The position numbers were made by a program, and so were the translations under genes. The notes beneath the pieces are model-generated. The model ran no database searches and was not told the DNA's origin. It was given only the letters and a program-made list of their open reading frames with translations. DNA of 64,000 nt from Brucella sp. 21LCYQ03 (GTDB taxonomy: Bacteria; Pseudomonadota; Alphaproteobacteria; Rhizobiales; Rhizobiaceae). The stretch lies in contig NZ_JAMJWE010000012.1 of NCBI RefSeq assembly GCF_023554105.1, positions 1-64,000 of the forward strand, read 5' to 3'. Numbering within the stretch: the first letter of the stretch is position 1; each line of letters opens with the position of its first letter. This document shows, piece by piece, positions 34,025 through 42,973 of this stretch.

Positions 34025-34796
34025 AGGCGCTGAATTCATTTTGTGGCAATGCACGCCAGAGTGACCTTGCGTAATGAGACCCAAGCCCTTCCCCTGCTCC
34101 ATTGAACGCAGACGTTTGCACCACACAACTGATTTTTCCATCGCTCAAGACTGCAATACGATCAGCGTAAGAAAGCGCCGGCACAAGATCATGCGTAATA
34201 AGCAGCGCCGCTCCGCCCTCATTTGCGTGTTTGCGTAATTTATCCAGAATGATATCTCGATTTGAAGGGTCAAGCCCAGCCGTTGGCTCATCGGCAATAA
34301 TGAGCTTTGCGCCGCCCGCGGTAGCTTGCGCCATAAGCACGCGTCGAGCCATGCCGCCAGAAAGTTGGTGAGGGTAGAGCTGAGCAACGTCGCTATCCAG
34401 TCCAACATCAGCCAGACGTTTTTCAACGTTGGATGACTTTCCGGCTCGCTTTGCCGCCCAGCTGATCAGAGCCCCAACATTTGCTGTTGGGTCGAGATAT
34501 GTTGTTTGCTGTGGCAGCAACGCAATTTCTCGTCCTCTTAGTTCGCGACGACTGTTTTCATCAAGCAGTTTGCCGCCGAAAAGAATATCGCCAGTCGCTA
34601 AGGCATTCTTTGGTAGTATTCCCAGAATTGCGTGCGCAAGCAGACTTTTGCCTGCTCCGGAATGCCCAACCAACGCAACGATTTCACCTACTGCGATATT
34701 GAGCGTCACATCTGACAATCGCGTCATTAAATTCTGACGAAACAGGCCATTGTAGCGCTGGAATGAAACAGAAAGGCTATCAATTTCAAGCATCAT
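34017..34796 (-). CDS. NikD/DppD-like ATPase of the NikR-box importer
   Basis: A 259-residue ATP-binding protein. Walker A is GHSGAGKS at 44-51, signature LSGGMARRVLMAQA at about 145-158, Walker [13 protein letters not shown] at about 165-176, and the H-loop is in LLITHDLVPALSYADR. ATG 34796 overlaps the permease stop by four bases (ATGA), so the longer upstream frame is discarded. It pairs with the NikE-like ATPase downstream to drive the DppBC-type permeases. The size is that of NikD (about 254 residues in E. coli), shorter than DppD or OppD. Confidence 0.88.
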   Translation of the reverse strand: MMLEIDSLSVSFQRYNGLFRQNLMTRLSDVTLNIAVGEIVALVGHSGAGKSLLAHAILGILPKNALATGDILFGGKLLDENSRRELRGREIALLPQQTTYLDPTANVGALISWAAKRAGKSSNVEKRLADVGLDSDVAQLYPHQLSGGMARRVLMAQATAGGAKLIIADEPTAGLDPSNRDIILDKLRKHANEGGAALLITHDLVPALSYADRIAVLSDGKISCVVQTSAFNGAGEGLGSHYARSLWRALPQNEFSAYA

Positions 34797-35620
34797 ATAT
34801 GGGCCTCTTTTGGACTGATAAGGCGACGCAATGCATTGGCGAGTAAGTCGAAGCACAGCACCATGATCAACAGTGCAAGGCCGGGGAAGACAGCGAGCCA
34901 CCAACGGCCACCAGTGATATGTTGCATGGCTTCCGACAGCATGATCCCGATAGCGGGACGGGATGGTTCCAGACCAAAGCCCAGGAATGTCAGCCCGGCT
35001 TCATGCAAAATGGCGTGCGGAAACATCAGAAGAAAACCAACCAGCATTTGTGGCAGCAGATGCGGCAGGATGTGGTTGATCAGGATGAAGCTACGCGATT
35101 TTCCAAAGCTCCGCGATGCCTCAACAAAAGGTGCGACGCGAACTTGAATAAGTTCAGCCCGCAAAATACGCGCAAAACGCGGCCAGTGCGAAATCGCAAC
35201 AGCGATGATCACTGCGCCAGTTCCTCCACCCAGAGCGAAGCTGATCAGGATAAGCAGCACCAGATGCGGCATCGCGAGCATGGCATCCGTAACGAAGCTG
35301 CCAATCGCATCTGCTGCTTTACCGAGGCCCGATAGCAGCACGATAATCAGCGCAATTATGACGGAAAACCCAGCTGCCAGAATACCAACTCGCAGGCTCA
35401 GCGTTAATCCATGCAGCGTGCGAGCCAGCATATCGCGCCCCATCTGATCGGTACCAAACCAATGCGCAAATGACGGAGGCAAATTGCGTATGGAAAAGTC
35501 AGAACGAACGCCGATATTGCCATAGGCCCACGCGCCAATTGAAATAGCGGCAATGATTGCCAGAGCAATGATGGCGCTGATCAGCGCACGTATGCGTCCG
35601 TTGAGCGGGAAAGCTTTCAT
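34793..35620 (-). CDS. NikC/DppC-like permease
   Basis: A 275-residue inner-membrane permease. TM1 (ALISAIIALAIIAAISIGAWAYG) is followed by HWFGTDQMGRDMLARTLHGLTLSL, the signature of DppC/NikC proteins, and the EAA loop FARILRAELIQVRVAPFVEASRSFGKSRSFILINHILPHLLP. It overlaps its neighbours on both sides by four bases. The short N-terminal cytoplasmic tail is typical of NikC. Nickel specificity is inferred from operon context, not from this sequence. Confidence 0.9.
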   Translation of the reverse strand: MKAFPLNGRIRALISAIIALAIIAAISIGAWAYGNIGVRSDFSIRNLPPSFAHWFGTDQMGRDMLARTLHGLTLSLRVGILAAGFSVIIALIIVLLSGLGKAADAIGSFVTDAMLAMPHLVLLILISFALGGGTGAVIIAVAISHWPRFARILRAELIQVRVAPFVEASRSFGKSRSFILINHILPHLLPQMLVGFLLMFPHAILHEAGLTFLGFGLEPSRPAIGIMLSEAMQHITGGRWWLAVFPGLALLIMVLCFDLLANALRRLISPKEAHI

Positions 35621-36612
35621 GCTTGTCCCTTCAATCTTGGATCGACAACGCGATAAAGTATATCGGCAATCATATTGCCCGTTGAGACCACAACCGTAGT
35701 CAACATGGCGACTGCCAGCAGCAAAGCCACATCGCCACGAATGCCTGCTTCCACGGCAGCGCGCCCCAAGCCAGGCCAGGCAAAAACCTGTTCTGCAAGA
35801 ATGGCTCCGCCGAATATTTCACCAATGGATGCAAACAAGACTGTCAAAGCTGGCAAAGCCGAGTTGCGAATGCCGTGGCGCAGAATGATGTCGCCCTGAC
35901 GCGCACCCTGTGCACGCGCAAAGGTAATGTAGTCTGATTGCAGAACCTCAATCAGTTTGGCGCGCGAATGCAAAGCGATCTGTGCGACACCAAAAAGCGT
36001 CAATGCCGTCAGAGGAAGGATCAGATGCTGCAAGCGTTCTATGAAAGTGACGTCTTCGGAAGGAATACCTATCGGGCCTGCGCAGCATATTGGTGTCCAG
36101 CCCAGTTTTACTGAGAACAGCGCCAGCATCAGCATCGCCAGCCAGAAAGTCGGCGTGGCAGCAAGAATGTAGCAATAGAGCCGAATAATACGGTCAGGCC
36201 AGCGTCCTTCATAAGCCGCTGAAACCAGCCCAAGAGAAAAGCCGAGAACTCCGGATAGCACCCATGCTAAGCCCGTAAGCGTCAGCGATGCACCGATACG
36301 CGTACTCATCACCTCGGCAACGGACGTATTGTAAGTTATGCTGAATCCGAGATCACCACTGAGGATATTTCCGGCCCATCGCAAAAACTGCTCATAGACT
36401 GGGCGGTCTAGTCCCCATATCGCAGCAATCTGCATTTTCTGCTCTGGCCCAACATAGGCCATGGCAGGACCAAGGTAAGCATCCACCGGATCAATGGGCG
36501 ATGCCTTCATCAGCAGGAACACTGCGAAGGCAACGCAGATCACCAGCGCACAGAGACGCAAAACGCGTAAGGAAATCTGAGCGGCGAGGTTTGCCGTCAC
36601 TCGCAGGTCCAC
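35617..36612 (-). CDS. NikB/DppB-like permease
   Basis: A 331-residue inner-membrane permease. TM1 (RLCALVICVAFAVFLLMKASPIDPVDAYLG) carries the DppB-family P-x-D-P pattern. Later come the EAA loop DYITFARAQGARQGDIILRHGIRNSALPALTVLF and GGAILAEQVFAWPGLGRAAVEAGIRGD. It overlaps the 3' end of the binding-protein gene by 16 bases, so translation of the two is coupled. With the NikC-like partner it forms the pore of the importer whose promoter carries a NikR operator. Confidence 0.9.
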   Translation of the reverse strand: MDLRVTANLAAQISLRVLRLCALVICVAFAVFLLMKASPIDPVDAYLGPAMAYVGPEQKMQIAAIWGLDRPVYEQFLRWAGNILSGDLGFSITYNTSVAEVMSTRIGASLTLTGLAWVLSGVLGFSLGLVSAAYEGRWPDRIIRLYCYILAATPTFWLAMLMLALFSVKLGWTPICCAGPIGIPSEDVTFIERLQHLILPLTALTLFGVAQIALHSRAKLIEVLQSDYITFARAQGARQGDIILRHGIRNSALPALTVLFASIGEIFGGAILAEQVFAWPGLGRAAVEAGIRGDVALLLAVAMLTTVVVSTGNMIADILYRVVDPRLKGQA

Positions 36613-38144
36613 CGCCAGTTAGCAATTGTTGCAGTAACCGGCCAGCCGTGCCCATGCGGCTCAATCTGCGTCTTACCGAGATCAAGGCACTTGTTGACGA
36701 AATAAACATGGTCGAAATTAACGAGCCAAGCCCATGAATTATCACCCTTCAAGCCGTAATAATCAGCGGCTTCAGACCAATAAGGCATTGATGCCTCAAG
36801 GCTGCCAGCGCCCTGCGCTTTCTCGAAAAGCTCCTCAACCTTCGGGTTGGCGTAATAGCTTGGGTTCATATATTCGACGCCGCCAAGCTTTTCGGCAAAC
36901 AGGCTATAGAGCTGGTACGGCGAGTGACTGCCAAAGCCAAAAACCACGGGTTCGGAATGCATGACACGACCGATTGCATCCCAGCTTCCGCCTTGCGGCG
37001 TGGCTTCAATACCAAGAGGGCGCAACAGTTCAGCGGATGTTTCGGCCAATGCTTGTCGGGTTGCATCACTTGCAGGATAGTTGATTGGAAAAGCAGCTCT
37101 CAAACCGTCTTTTGTGCGGATGCCATCGTCACCAGCCATCCAACCAGCCTCATCAAGTATGGCCTTTGCGCCATCAAGATTGAAATCGATTTGATCGGCT
37201 TTCCCTGCCCATGGCAGACCATCGGCGGGGCCGAATGCAGGTGTGCCATGACCATGCAGAGCCACATCCACGACCAGCTTCCGATCAATACCCATATTGA
37301 TCGCCTTGCGAATAGCAGGGTCTGACGTCACGGCATTGCCGACTTTGCGGCCATTGACATCATGCGGCTTTGTAAAAGGAAGACTCAAGCCTCGATTGTC
37401 TACCGTTTGTACGGGAACCGCCTGAAAGCCATTTGGAACCGCATCGGCCAACTGTGCCGGAACAGCAACCATATCGACAGCGCCAGCATTTGCGGCTGCA
37501 AGCCCCGGAGCCTCACCCGTGAAAAGGAACGTGATTTTCTTAAATGGCCCCTTATCGCCATAATAAGCGTCGTTACGCTCGACAATCAGCTGTTCGCCTT
37601 CATTCCAGGCTACAAACTTATAGGGGCCTGAGCCTACTGGCTTACGTCCATAATCAGGACCATAGGACGCCGCAGGCACAATACCGAGTGTATAGAATGC
37701 TTCGACAAAAGTGATCCAAGGCTTGCTAAGCGAAATCTGCACCGTATCTTTATCGATAGCTTCGGCCTTTTCCATAACACTGAGATCAATCGCGTTAGCA
37801 GATGCTTTGGCTGTATTGAATGTAAAGGCAACATCCTCCGCCGTGACTGGTGTGCCATCAGAAAACTTCACGTCATCGCGCAACTTGATCGTCCAGAGCT
37901 TTCGGTCGTCAGACAGTGTCCAGCTGGTCGCCAAATCAGGTGCAGTTTCGAGGTTCACATCACGACGCAGCAAGGTCGATTGAAACAGCGGGTTGCCATA
38001 GCCGCCCCATCCCGCGAGCGGATCAAATCCATTGTCCGGCTCACCACCAATTGCCAGAACCAGCGTATCTTTGGGCTGGGCATATGCTGATGTTGCACAT
38101 GTAAGTGCAACAATGGCTGCAACCGAAACGGATTTGAAATTCAT
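36597..38144 (-). CDS. family 5 binding protein of NikR-box importer (probable nickel)
   Basis: A 515-residue SBP_bac_5 protein. ATG 38144 has GGGGGT upstream and opens the signal peptide MNFKSVSVAAIVALTCATSA, ending at AYA. The mature part reads KDTLVLAIGGEPDNGFDPLAGWGGYGNPLFQSTLL, closer to YntA/CntA/NikZ-type metal-chelate binding proteins than to DppA, by my memory of these families. It also has GSGPYKFVAWNEGEQLIVERNDAYYG. Two cysteines (one near the C-terminus in WTCE) are unusual for the family. A NikR-type operator overlaps its promoter, and urease, Yut and NikR genes lie nearby, so I infer uptake of nickel or a nickel chelate. Confidence 0.85.
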   Translation of the reverse strand: MNFKSVSVAAIVALTCATSAYAQPKDTLVLAIGGEPDNGFDPLAGWGGYGNPLFQSTLLRRDVNLETAPDLATSWTLSDDRKLWTIKLRDDVKFSDGTPVTAEDVAFTFNTAKASANAIDLSVMEKAEAIDKDTVQISLSKPWITFVEAFYTLGIVPAASYGPDYGRKPVGSGPYKFVAWNEGEQLIVERNDAYYGDKGPFKKITFLFTGEAPGLAAANAGAVDMVAVPAQLADAVPNGFQAVPVQTVDNRGLSLPFTKPHDVNGRKVGNAVTSDPAIRKAINMGIDRKLVVDVALHGHGTPAFGPADGLPWAGKADQIDFNLDGAKAILDEAGWMAGDDGIRTKDGLRAAFPINYPASDATRQALAETSAELLRPLGIEATPQGGSWDAIGRVMHSEPVVFGFGSHSPYQLYSLFAEKLGGVEYMNPSYYANPKVEELFEKAQGAGSLEASMPYWSEAADYYGLKGDNSWAWLVNFDHVYFVNKCLDLGKTQIEPHGHGWPVTATIANWRWTCE

Positions 38145-38157
38145 CTCTACCCCCGAA

Positions 38158-38185
38158 GTATGATCTTTTTCCAAAAACATCTTAC
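38158..38185. promoter_or_regulatory. NikR operator
   Basis: GTATGA (38158-38163), 16 bases, then TCTTAC (38180-38185). This matches the E. coli NikR recognition sequence GTATGA-N16-TCATAC in 11 of 12 positions and in exact spacing. It lies just upstream of the ribosome-binding site of the binding-protein gene and overlaps the predicted -10 box, the right position for repression by Ni-NikR. A NikR gene is encoded 9.8 kb away at 47909-48331. Confidence 0.8.
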
Positions 38186-38206
38186 TGCGGTATTCTGGGG
38201 AGGCAA
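38179..38206 (-). promoter_or_regulatory. promoter of the NikR-box importer operon
   Basis: On the minus strand TTGCCT (38206-38201) and TAAGAT (38184-38179) are separated by 16 bases. The -10 box overlaps the distal half-site of the NikR operator, so bound NikR would block RNA polymerase. Confidence 0.5.
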
Positions 38207-38264
38207 TCCATATATTGATAAAATACGAATTTTATTTTGCTTTAAGTACATGAGAAATTGAAAG

Positions 38265-38295
38265 AAAAGCCCGCAACTATTAGATGCGGGCTTTT
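38265..38295 (-). terminator. terminator after amtB
   Basis: Perfect 11-bp arms AAAAGCCCGCA and TGCGGGCTTTT with a 9-nt loop, 20 bases after the amtB stop. T-rich sequence follows on the minus strand. It separates the urease/amtB transcript from the importer operon downstream. Confidence 0.85.
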
Positions 38296-38314
38296 GCGTT
38301 ATTTGCTGGATGAA

Positions 38315-39556
38315 TTACTTGTCCATCTGCTTTTTCATGCCCCAGAGGCTGAAAGCATTTTCTCCATAGAGATCTTCATCCAGACCTTCGACCTGTACCT
38401 CATCCGATACCCGCAGATGACCAAATGCATCGAGAATCTTGAGAAGGATCATCGTAATGATCCATGCATAAGCAGCAACGATAACAACAGCGAGAACCTG
38501 AATACCGAGCTGATAAGCGCTTGCCGATACCGCATTGATATGCGAGCTGGCTGTAACACCGATCAGGATTGCGCCGGTCATGCCACCAACACCGTGCGCG
38601 CGCCAAACTTCCAGTGTGTCGTCGATCTTGAGCCACTTCTGTACATATTTCGCATTGAAGCAAACCGAAGCACCGATAGCACCGATCAGTAATGCAGTCA
38701 TAGGCTCAACATAGCCCGCGGCAGGGGTGATCGTAGCAAGACCAGTTACCGCGCCGACAAGAACACCCGAGAACGACGGACGACCGGATTCTTTCCATTC
38801 CCAGAACATCCAGACGAGCATGGCGATCGAGCCTGCAAGCATGGTGTTGGTGAAAGCATAAGCTGCAAGTGCATCGGCTGCATAAGCACCACCGGCATTG
38901 AAACCAAACCAGCCGAACCAGAGCAGACCCGCGCCGATTGCAACAAGCGGAAGACTAGCTGGCTGAGATTCTTTTTGGCCTTCTGCAAGCTTGCGCTTGC
39001 CAAGATATTTCGCAGCAGCCAATGCCGAGAAGCCGGCAGAAGCGTGAATGACAATGCCGCCTGCAAAATCGACAACGCCGAGCTTTGCAAGGAAGCCGCC
39101 GCCCCAAACCCAATGCGCCGCTGGCAGGTAAACAAGGATCGTCCAGAAAGCGATAAAGAACAGATATGCACCGAACTTGAAGCGTCCGACAAATGCACCG
39201 GTCATCAGCGCAGGCGTGATGATGGCGAACATCATCTGATAAGCAAACACCAGGATGAACGGCACATTCGCTGCGTATTGCGGATTTGGCTCAATACCCA
39301 CATGGTACATGCCAAAATACGTGGTGATGTCACCGATGACACCGCCTACTGTCGGGCCAAATGCAAGACTGAAGCCACCGAAAACCCATATAAGGCCGAT
39401 AACACCCATACAGACAAAGTTCTGTATCATGATCGACAGAACATCACGCTGGCGAACAAGGCCACCGTAAAAAAGCGCCAAAGCCGGGGTCATCATGCAG
39501 ACCAGCGCGGTACAAATCAGAAGAAAGGCTGTATCGCCAGCACTTATAGATTGCAT
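38315..39556 (-). CDS. amtB: ammonium transporter
   Basis: A 413-residue, 11-helix ammonium/ammonia channel of the Amt family. D163 of the substrate path is in VVDFAGGIVIHASAG, the twin pore histidines are H171 and H321 (WRAHGVGGMTGAIL), and the family signature is WFGFNAGG (216-223). There is no separate N-terminal signal peptide of the E. coli type. AAGGAAAAAG precedes the ATG. It follows the urea channel gene by 55 bases at the end of the urease operon, and no glnK gene is adjacent, unlike the usual glnK-amtB pair. This suggests a role in moving urease-derived ammonia rather than ordinary nitrogen scavenging. Confidence 0.95.
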   Translation of the reverse strand: MQSISAGDTAFLLICTALVCMMTPALALFYGGLVRQRDVLSIMIQNFVCMGVIGLIWVFGGFSLAFGPTVGGVIGDITTYFGMYHVGIEPNPQYAANVPFILVFAYQMMFAIITPALMTGAFVGRFKFGAYLFFIAFWTILVYLPAAHWVWGGGFLAKLGVVDFAGGIVIHASAGFSALAAAKYLGKRKLAEGQKESQPASLPLVAIGAGLLWFGWFGFNAGGAYAADALAAYAFTNTMLAGSIAMLVWMFWEWKESGRPSFSGVLVGAVTGLATITPAAGYVEPMTALLIGAIGASVCFNAKYVQKWLKIDDTLEVWRAHGVGGMTGAILIGVTASSHINAVSASAYQLGIQVLAVVIVAAYAWIITMILLKILDAFGHLRVSDEVQVEGLDEDLYGENAFSLWGMKKQMDK

Positions 39557-39610
39557 ATTCTTTTTCCTTCAGAACTGAAATTCAGAGCCATAGGTTCTTA
39601 ATTTCAAGAA

Positions 39611-40591
39611 TTACTTATCGCTTACGATATGCGTGGCGACCGGCTTATGCGGATGCGGCGCGAACAGTTTCTTCGGCGCTATAAACAGATAGAGTGTCAG
39701 CACATAAGGCGCGGTGAAGGATGGCAGGCCCATCGGAGCCATGATCACATCATAGGCGCCCTGAATGAATACGGTGACGATGGTTGCAAGCACTGCGTAA
39801 ACGATGACTTTTCCATCAGTTTTCAGGAAAACTGTGCCGACCGCAATTGCCGTCAGCACCGGGCTGAAACCATAAAGCCCCTGAACAACCGTTGCCGGAT
39901 CAGCGCGCATGGCAATGGCCGTGATCATGGCTATTAGTGATCCAAGAGCGGCGGCAATACCAGCCGGACGTGAAGCAATGAAAATGCCAATCAGGATTAG
40001 TGCGCCGCTCACTTCATTACCGAGCAAAAACACCTGCGCAATGTTGCGGAAGAATATCTGCACCAGTTCAATATTGGCCGGGATGGTCGCCGCACCCGCA
40101 ACATAGTCAGAGACGAGTTTTGGAGCATCGCCCGTAACATTCAGTGCGCCAAATGAGTAAGCGCCGGCAACCATTAGCCAACCGGTCAGCACGAATGGAC
40201 CCGTTGAACCGGGAATGCCCCAGCTTTTCGTCAGCGTTGCACCAAACGTCGCTGTAATGACCGTGCTTAGGGCTGATCCAATGATGATATAAAACCAGAG
40301 CTGTGGCGTTGCGGCGATGAAGGTCGGCAGAGCAACACCAACAAGAATGCCGTTGAAGCCGAAAAGGCCTGAATTGATGGATGGCTTATCGCAATCGAGC
40401 AACTGAGCGGTCAGTGTGGCAACGATCAAGCCAATGACTGCGCCAATCGTGGTGGCCCAAATGCCGGTTGCATAAGACGCATAGGCGATTGCTGCAAAAA
40501 ACATGACGCCGGTAAAGGCGTTTTCCATAAAGAAAACCTGCCCCGCCCCACGAAGGCAGGTGATTGGAAAACTAACGTTCTTCTCTGCCAT
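39611..40591 (-). CDS. yut: urea transporter, Yut/UT family
   Basis: A 326-residue membrane channel homologous to eukaryotic urea transporters and Yersinia Yut. It has two similar halves, each with a family block: CDKPSINSGLFGFNGILVGVALP in the first and ADPATVVQGLYGFSPVLTAIAVG in the second. LTKSWGIPGSTGPFVLTGWL lies between them. I start at 40591, six codons inside the longest frame, because GAGGGGATACTGAG lies just before that ATG. It is the eighth gene of the urease operon, 43 bases after ureD, and lets urea into the cytoplasm where the enzyme works. Confidence 0.93.
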   Translation of the reverse strand: MAEKNVSFPITCLRGAGQVFFMENAFTGVMFFAAIAYASYATGIWATTIGAVIGLIVATLTAQLLDCDKPSINSGLFGFNGILVGVALPTFIAATPQLWFYIIIGSALSTVITATFGATLTKSWGIPGSTGPFVLTGWLMVAGAYSFGALNVTGDAPKLVSDYVAGAATIPANIELVQIFFRNIAQVFLLGNEVSGALILIGIFIASRPAGIAAALGSLIAMITAIAMRADPATVVQGLYGFSPVLTAIAVGTVFLKTDGKVIVYAVLATIVTVFIQGAYDVIMAPMGLPSFTAPYVLTLYLFIAPKKLFAPHPHKPVATHIVSDK

Positions 40592-40611
40592 CTCAGTATC
40601 CCCTCTCAATC

Positions 40612-40634
40612 AAATCGAAGCCGTATTTCGATTT
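40612..40634 (-). promoter_or_regulatory. short hairpin between ureD and yut
   Basis: Perfect 8-bp arms AAATCGAA and TTCGATTT with a 7-nt loop, starting right after the ureD stop. It is AU-rich and weak. It may be a minor transcript-end or processing signal. Confidence 0.25.
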
Positions 40635-41570
40635 TTAACGCCAGAGAAACTCCTCCGGCAAAGTGCGTCCCCGCGCTTCCTCACGAACAATCTTCCAGAA
40701 ATTCCGCACCTCGGCGCGAACGTCATAACTCTCGATGCCAACTGCGCGCAGCATCAGGCCCGCATTGTTGGGCAGCATGGATACGCCCGATATTGCGCGT
40801 GGCGCGTCGGTACCGAAATTCACCTCGACGCGCTCTTTGATACGTGCGGCAACATCAGGCGGCGTCACGCAAACAATATTTGCAAAGGCATCAAAACCGC
40901 GCATGACGCCCGCAAATTCTATCGTCGGATTGCCTTTTTCGATCAGAACCTTATCCGTAAACAAGCGCTTACCATTTGGCCGCTTCACAGAAACGAGCAT
41001 GGAGAGCAAATCGAAGCCGAAGCGCTCATCTTCATGATGATGCTTACGTCCCGTCATCATCATCTCGCCATAGATCAGCGTCGCACTCTCATCAATTACA
41101 ACTTCCGTCTGATTGATAAAGCGTGAGTTGCGATAGGGTATGGTAAAATCGGGAAGATATTCGAGATAAGCGCCAGCTTCGAGCGTGACCGTCTGATATT
41201 GCGAAGCATAATTCGCATCCATCTGGTGAACGCGGTTTGCGCCCTGTGATGTCACTTGAGCACAAGCATTTTCACCCACATGAATATCAATCTTGTAGCG
41301 ATCACCCTGCAAAATGCCGCCGCCAATTGAAATGATAGAGCAAATCGGCAGTTCCGGCATCGCCTCATCCCAGTAAAGCGCCTGCTGAACCAGAAGCGGT
41401 GCCACACGATAGAGATCATGCAGCACCGAGCGACCGTTGCGAATAGAAAAGCCCAGACGCAACTCGCCGATTTTTCCCGGTCCGGCAGCGCGCATCTGTG
41501 CGGGCTGCGTATGGTAGCCAGTCAGCTCACGTGCTGCATCAAGTCGGCTTAGTCGCTCGTGAAGGCTCAT
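40635..41570 (-). CDS. ureD: urease accessory protein UreD
   Basis: A 311-residue urease maturation protein. UreD binds the apo-urease and, with UreF and UreG, forms the complex through which nickel and CO2 reach the active site. Recognisable stretches are GELRLGFSIRNGRSVLHDLYRVAPLLVQ, IISIGGGILQGDRYKIDIHVGENACAQVTSQGANRVHQM and YLEYLPDFTIPYRNSRFIN, which is the PDP.IPY-like block of the family. I place the start at ATG 41570, four bases after the ureG stop. The open frame continues into ureG, but that part is not UreD-like. UreD at the end of the accessory genes, not before ureA, matches the ureABCEFGD order of the Yersinia and Brucella ure-2 type. Confidence 0.94.
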   Translation of the reverse strand: MSLHERLSRLDAARELTGYHTQPAQMRAAGPGKIGELRLGFSIRNGRSVLHDLYRVAPLLVQQALYWDEAMPELPICSIISIGGGILQGDRYKIDIHVGENACAQVTSQGANRVHQMDANYASQYQTVTLEAGAYLEYLPDFTIPYRNSRFINQTEVVIDESATLIYGEMMMTGRKHHHEDERFGFDLLSMLVSVKRPNGKRLFTDKVLIEKGNPTIEFAGVMRGFDAFANIVCVTPPDVAARIKERVEVNFGTDAPRAISGVSMLPNNAGLMLRAVGIESYDVRAEVRNFWKIVREEARGRTLPEEFLWR

Positions 41571-41574
41571 GAGT

Positions 41575-42222
41575 TTACCCAGCTGCTTCGGTGGCGAGAA
41601 CTGGCTTAACGTCAAACAGCGCCATATCGAGAATGAGCTTCATCAGATCATCAATGCCTTCACCGGTTTTGCAATTGGTGAAAACAAATGGCTTTTTGCC
41701 GCGCATAAGCTTGGAATCGCGGTCCATCACTTCAAGGCTCGCGCCAACATAAGGAGCGAGGTCCTTTTTGTTGATGACCAGAATATCCGACTGACAAACA
41801 CCAGCGCCATTCTTGCGCGGAATCTTGTCGCCAGCAGCCACATCGATCACGTAAATATAGAAATCAGCGAGCGCAGGGCTGAATGTGAGCGTGAGATTAT
41901 CGCCACCCGATTCAATCAGGATAACGTCGCTGTCCGGGTATTTTTCTTCCAGTTCTTCAACCGCTGCGATGTTCATCGACGGGTCTTCGCGAACAGCCGT
42001 ATGCGGGCAAGCGCCAGTTTCAACCCCGACAATCTTCTCTTCGATCAGAATACCGTTGAGCGTACGACGAACCTGCTTGGCATCTTCTGTCGTCACAACG
42101 TCATTGGTAATGATGAGCGGCTTGATGCCCATTTCGATCAACCGTGGCGTGATTGTTTCAATAACCGCCGTCTTGCCCGAACCAACAGGTCCACCGATAC
42201 CAATACGTGTAATTTTCTTCAT
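41575..42222 (-). CDS. ureG: urease accessory GTPase UreG
   Basis: A 215-residue SIMIBI-class GTPase that delivers nickel during urease activation. P-loop GPVGSGKT is at 11-18. The nickel-binding Cys-Pro-His motif is at 72-74 ([13 protein letters not shown]). The Walker B-like [18 protein letters not shown] and the guanine-specificity motif VINKKDL also match UreG closely. AGGAATAAACC-type sequence lies before the ATG. It sits between ureF (25 bases upstream) and ureD. It normally exchanges nickel with UreE, whose tail here is very histidine-rich. Confidence 0.97.
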   Translation of the reverse strand: MKKITRIGIGGPVGSGKTAVIETITPRLIEMGIKPLIITNDVVTTEDAKQVRRTLNGILIEEKIVGVETGACPHTAVREDPSMNIAAVEELEEKYPDSDVILIESGGDNLTLTFSPALADFYIYVIDVAAGDKIPRKNGAGVCQSDILVINKKDLAPYVGASLEVMDRDSKLMRGKKPFVFTNCKTGEGIDDLMKLILDMALFDVKPVLATEAAG

Positions 42223-42247
42223 GGTTTATTCCTATTTCGAAACGTAA

Positions 42248-42970
42248 TCAGTTCATGAATAGACGGACGTGCGTTTTTGTGTGGTGCGCGACCAGAACGT
42301 CGAAGACAGGCGCGAAACTGGACATCTCATCTAACCCCAGACCGTGCACATCCTCATAGTCGCGCTCAACTCGACCTTGAGCAGCAAACAATATGCGCTG
42401 CGTATCGAGGTGATCGATCCGCATCAGGCGAACAGCGGCGCTCAGGATCATGGACGCAACACCATATTGATGAACGACAAAAGCTTGCCGTTCATCGGCA
42501 CCCATATGTGCCAAAGCCAATGCCTGACCAATTGGAAAGCAGCCCGGGGTTGCGCCGGATTTGATGTCTTTCAACCAGCGCTCAAGCGGCGGGAAATCGC
42601 TGATCTTGAGAGATAATTCAGCGAACTTCTTGCCCATTCGGGCCAGCATTAGCTGCTGCTCTTCACCCACCCGGCGGTCCCAGACTTCATGATCAGCAGC
42701 AAGTACAGCTTCATAATCACCCGCCAGAATGGCGCGATGAGCATGAAGAAACGCAATGCCGTCCATATGAGCAGCCTGACGGACCACCAGATTAACAAAC
42801 TGATGCAAGCTTTCCGGGTTTGTCACAACCTCGGTCTGCAAAGCTGATTCAAGCCCGTTTGAGAATGCAAAAGCACCAACCGGCAAGGTTGAATCCGAAA
42901 ATTGCAACAGTTTCGCAAGAAGAACCATATCCTGCATAGAACGCGGTTCTTCGTTCTTTATGCCTGACAT
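42248..42970 (-). CDS. ureF: urease accessory protein UreF
   Basis: A 240-residue all-helical scaffold of the UreD-F-G activation complex. The family opening LLAKLLQFSDSTLPVGAFAFSNGLESALQ is at about residues 17-45. Near the C-terminus, MRIDHLDTQRILFAAQ corresponds to the region that contacts UreG. It begins three bases after ureE. A ribosome-binding site (AGGT) overlaps the ureE stop. The length is normal. Confidence 0.95.
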   Translation of the reverse strand: MSGIKNEEPRSMQDMVLLAKLLQFSDSTLPVGAFAFSNGLESALQTEVVTNPESLHQFVNLVVRQAAHMDGIAFLHAHRAILAGDYEAVLAADHEVWDRRVGEEQQLMLARMGKKFAELSLKISDFPPLERWLKDIKSGATPGCFPIGQALALAHMGADERQAFVVHQYGVASMILSAAVRLMRIDHLDTQRILFAAQGRVERDYEDVHGLGLDEMSSFAPVFDVLVAHHTKTHVRLFMN

Positions 42971-42973
42971 TGC

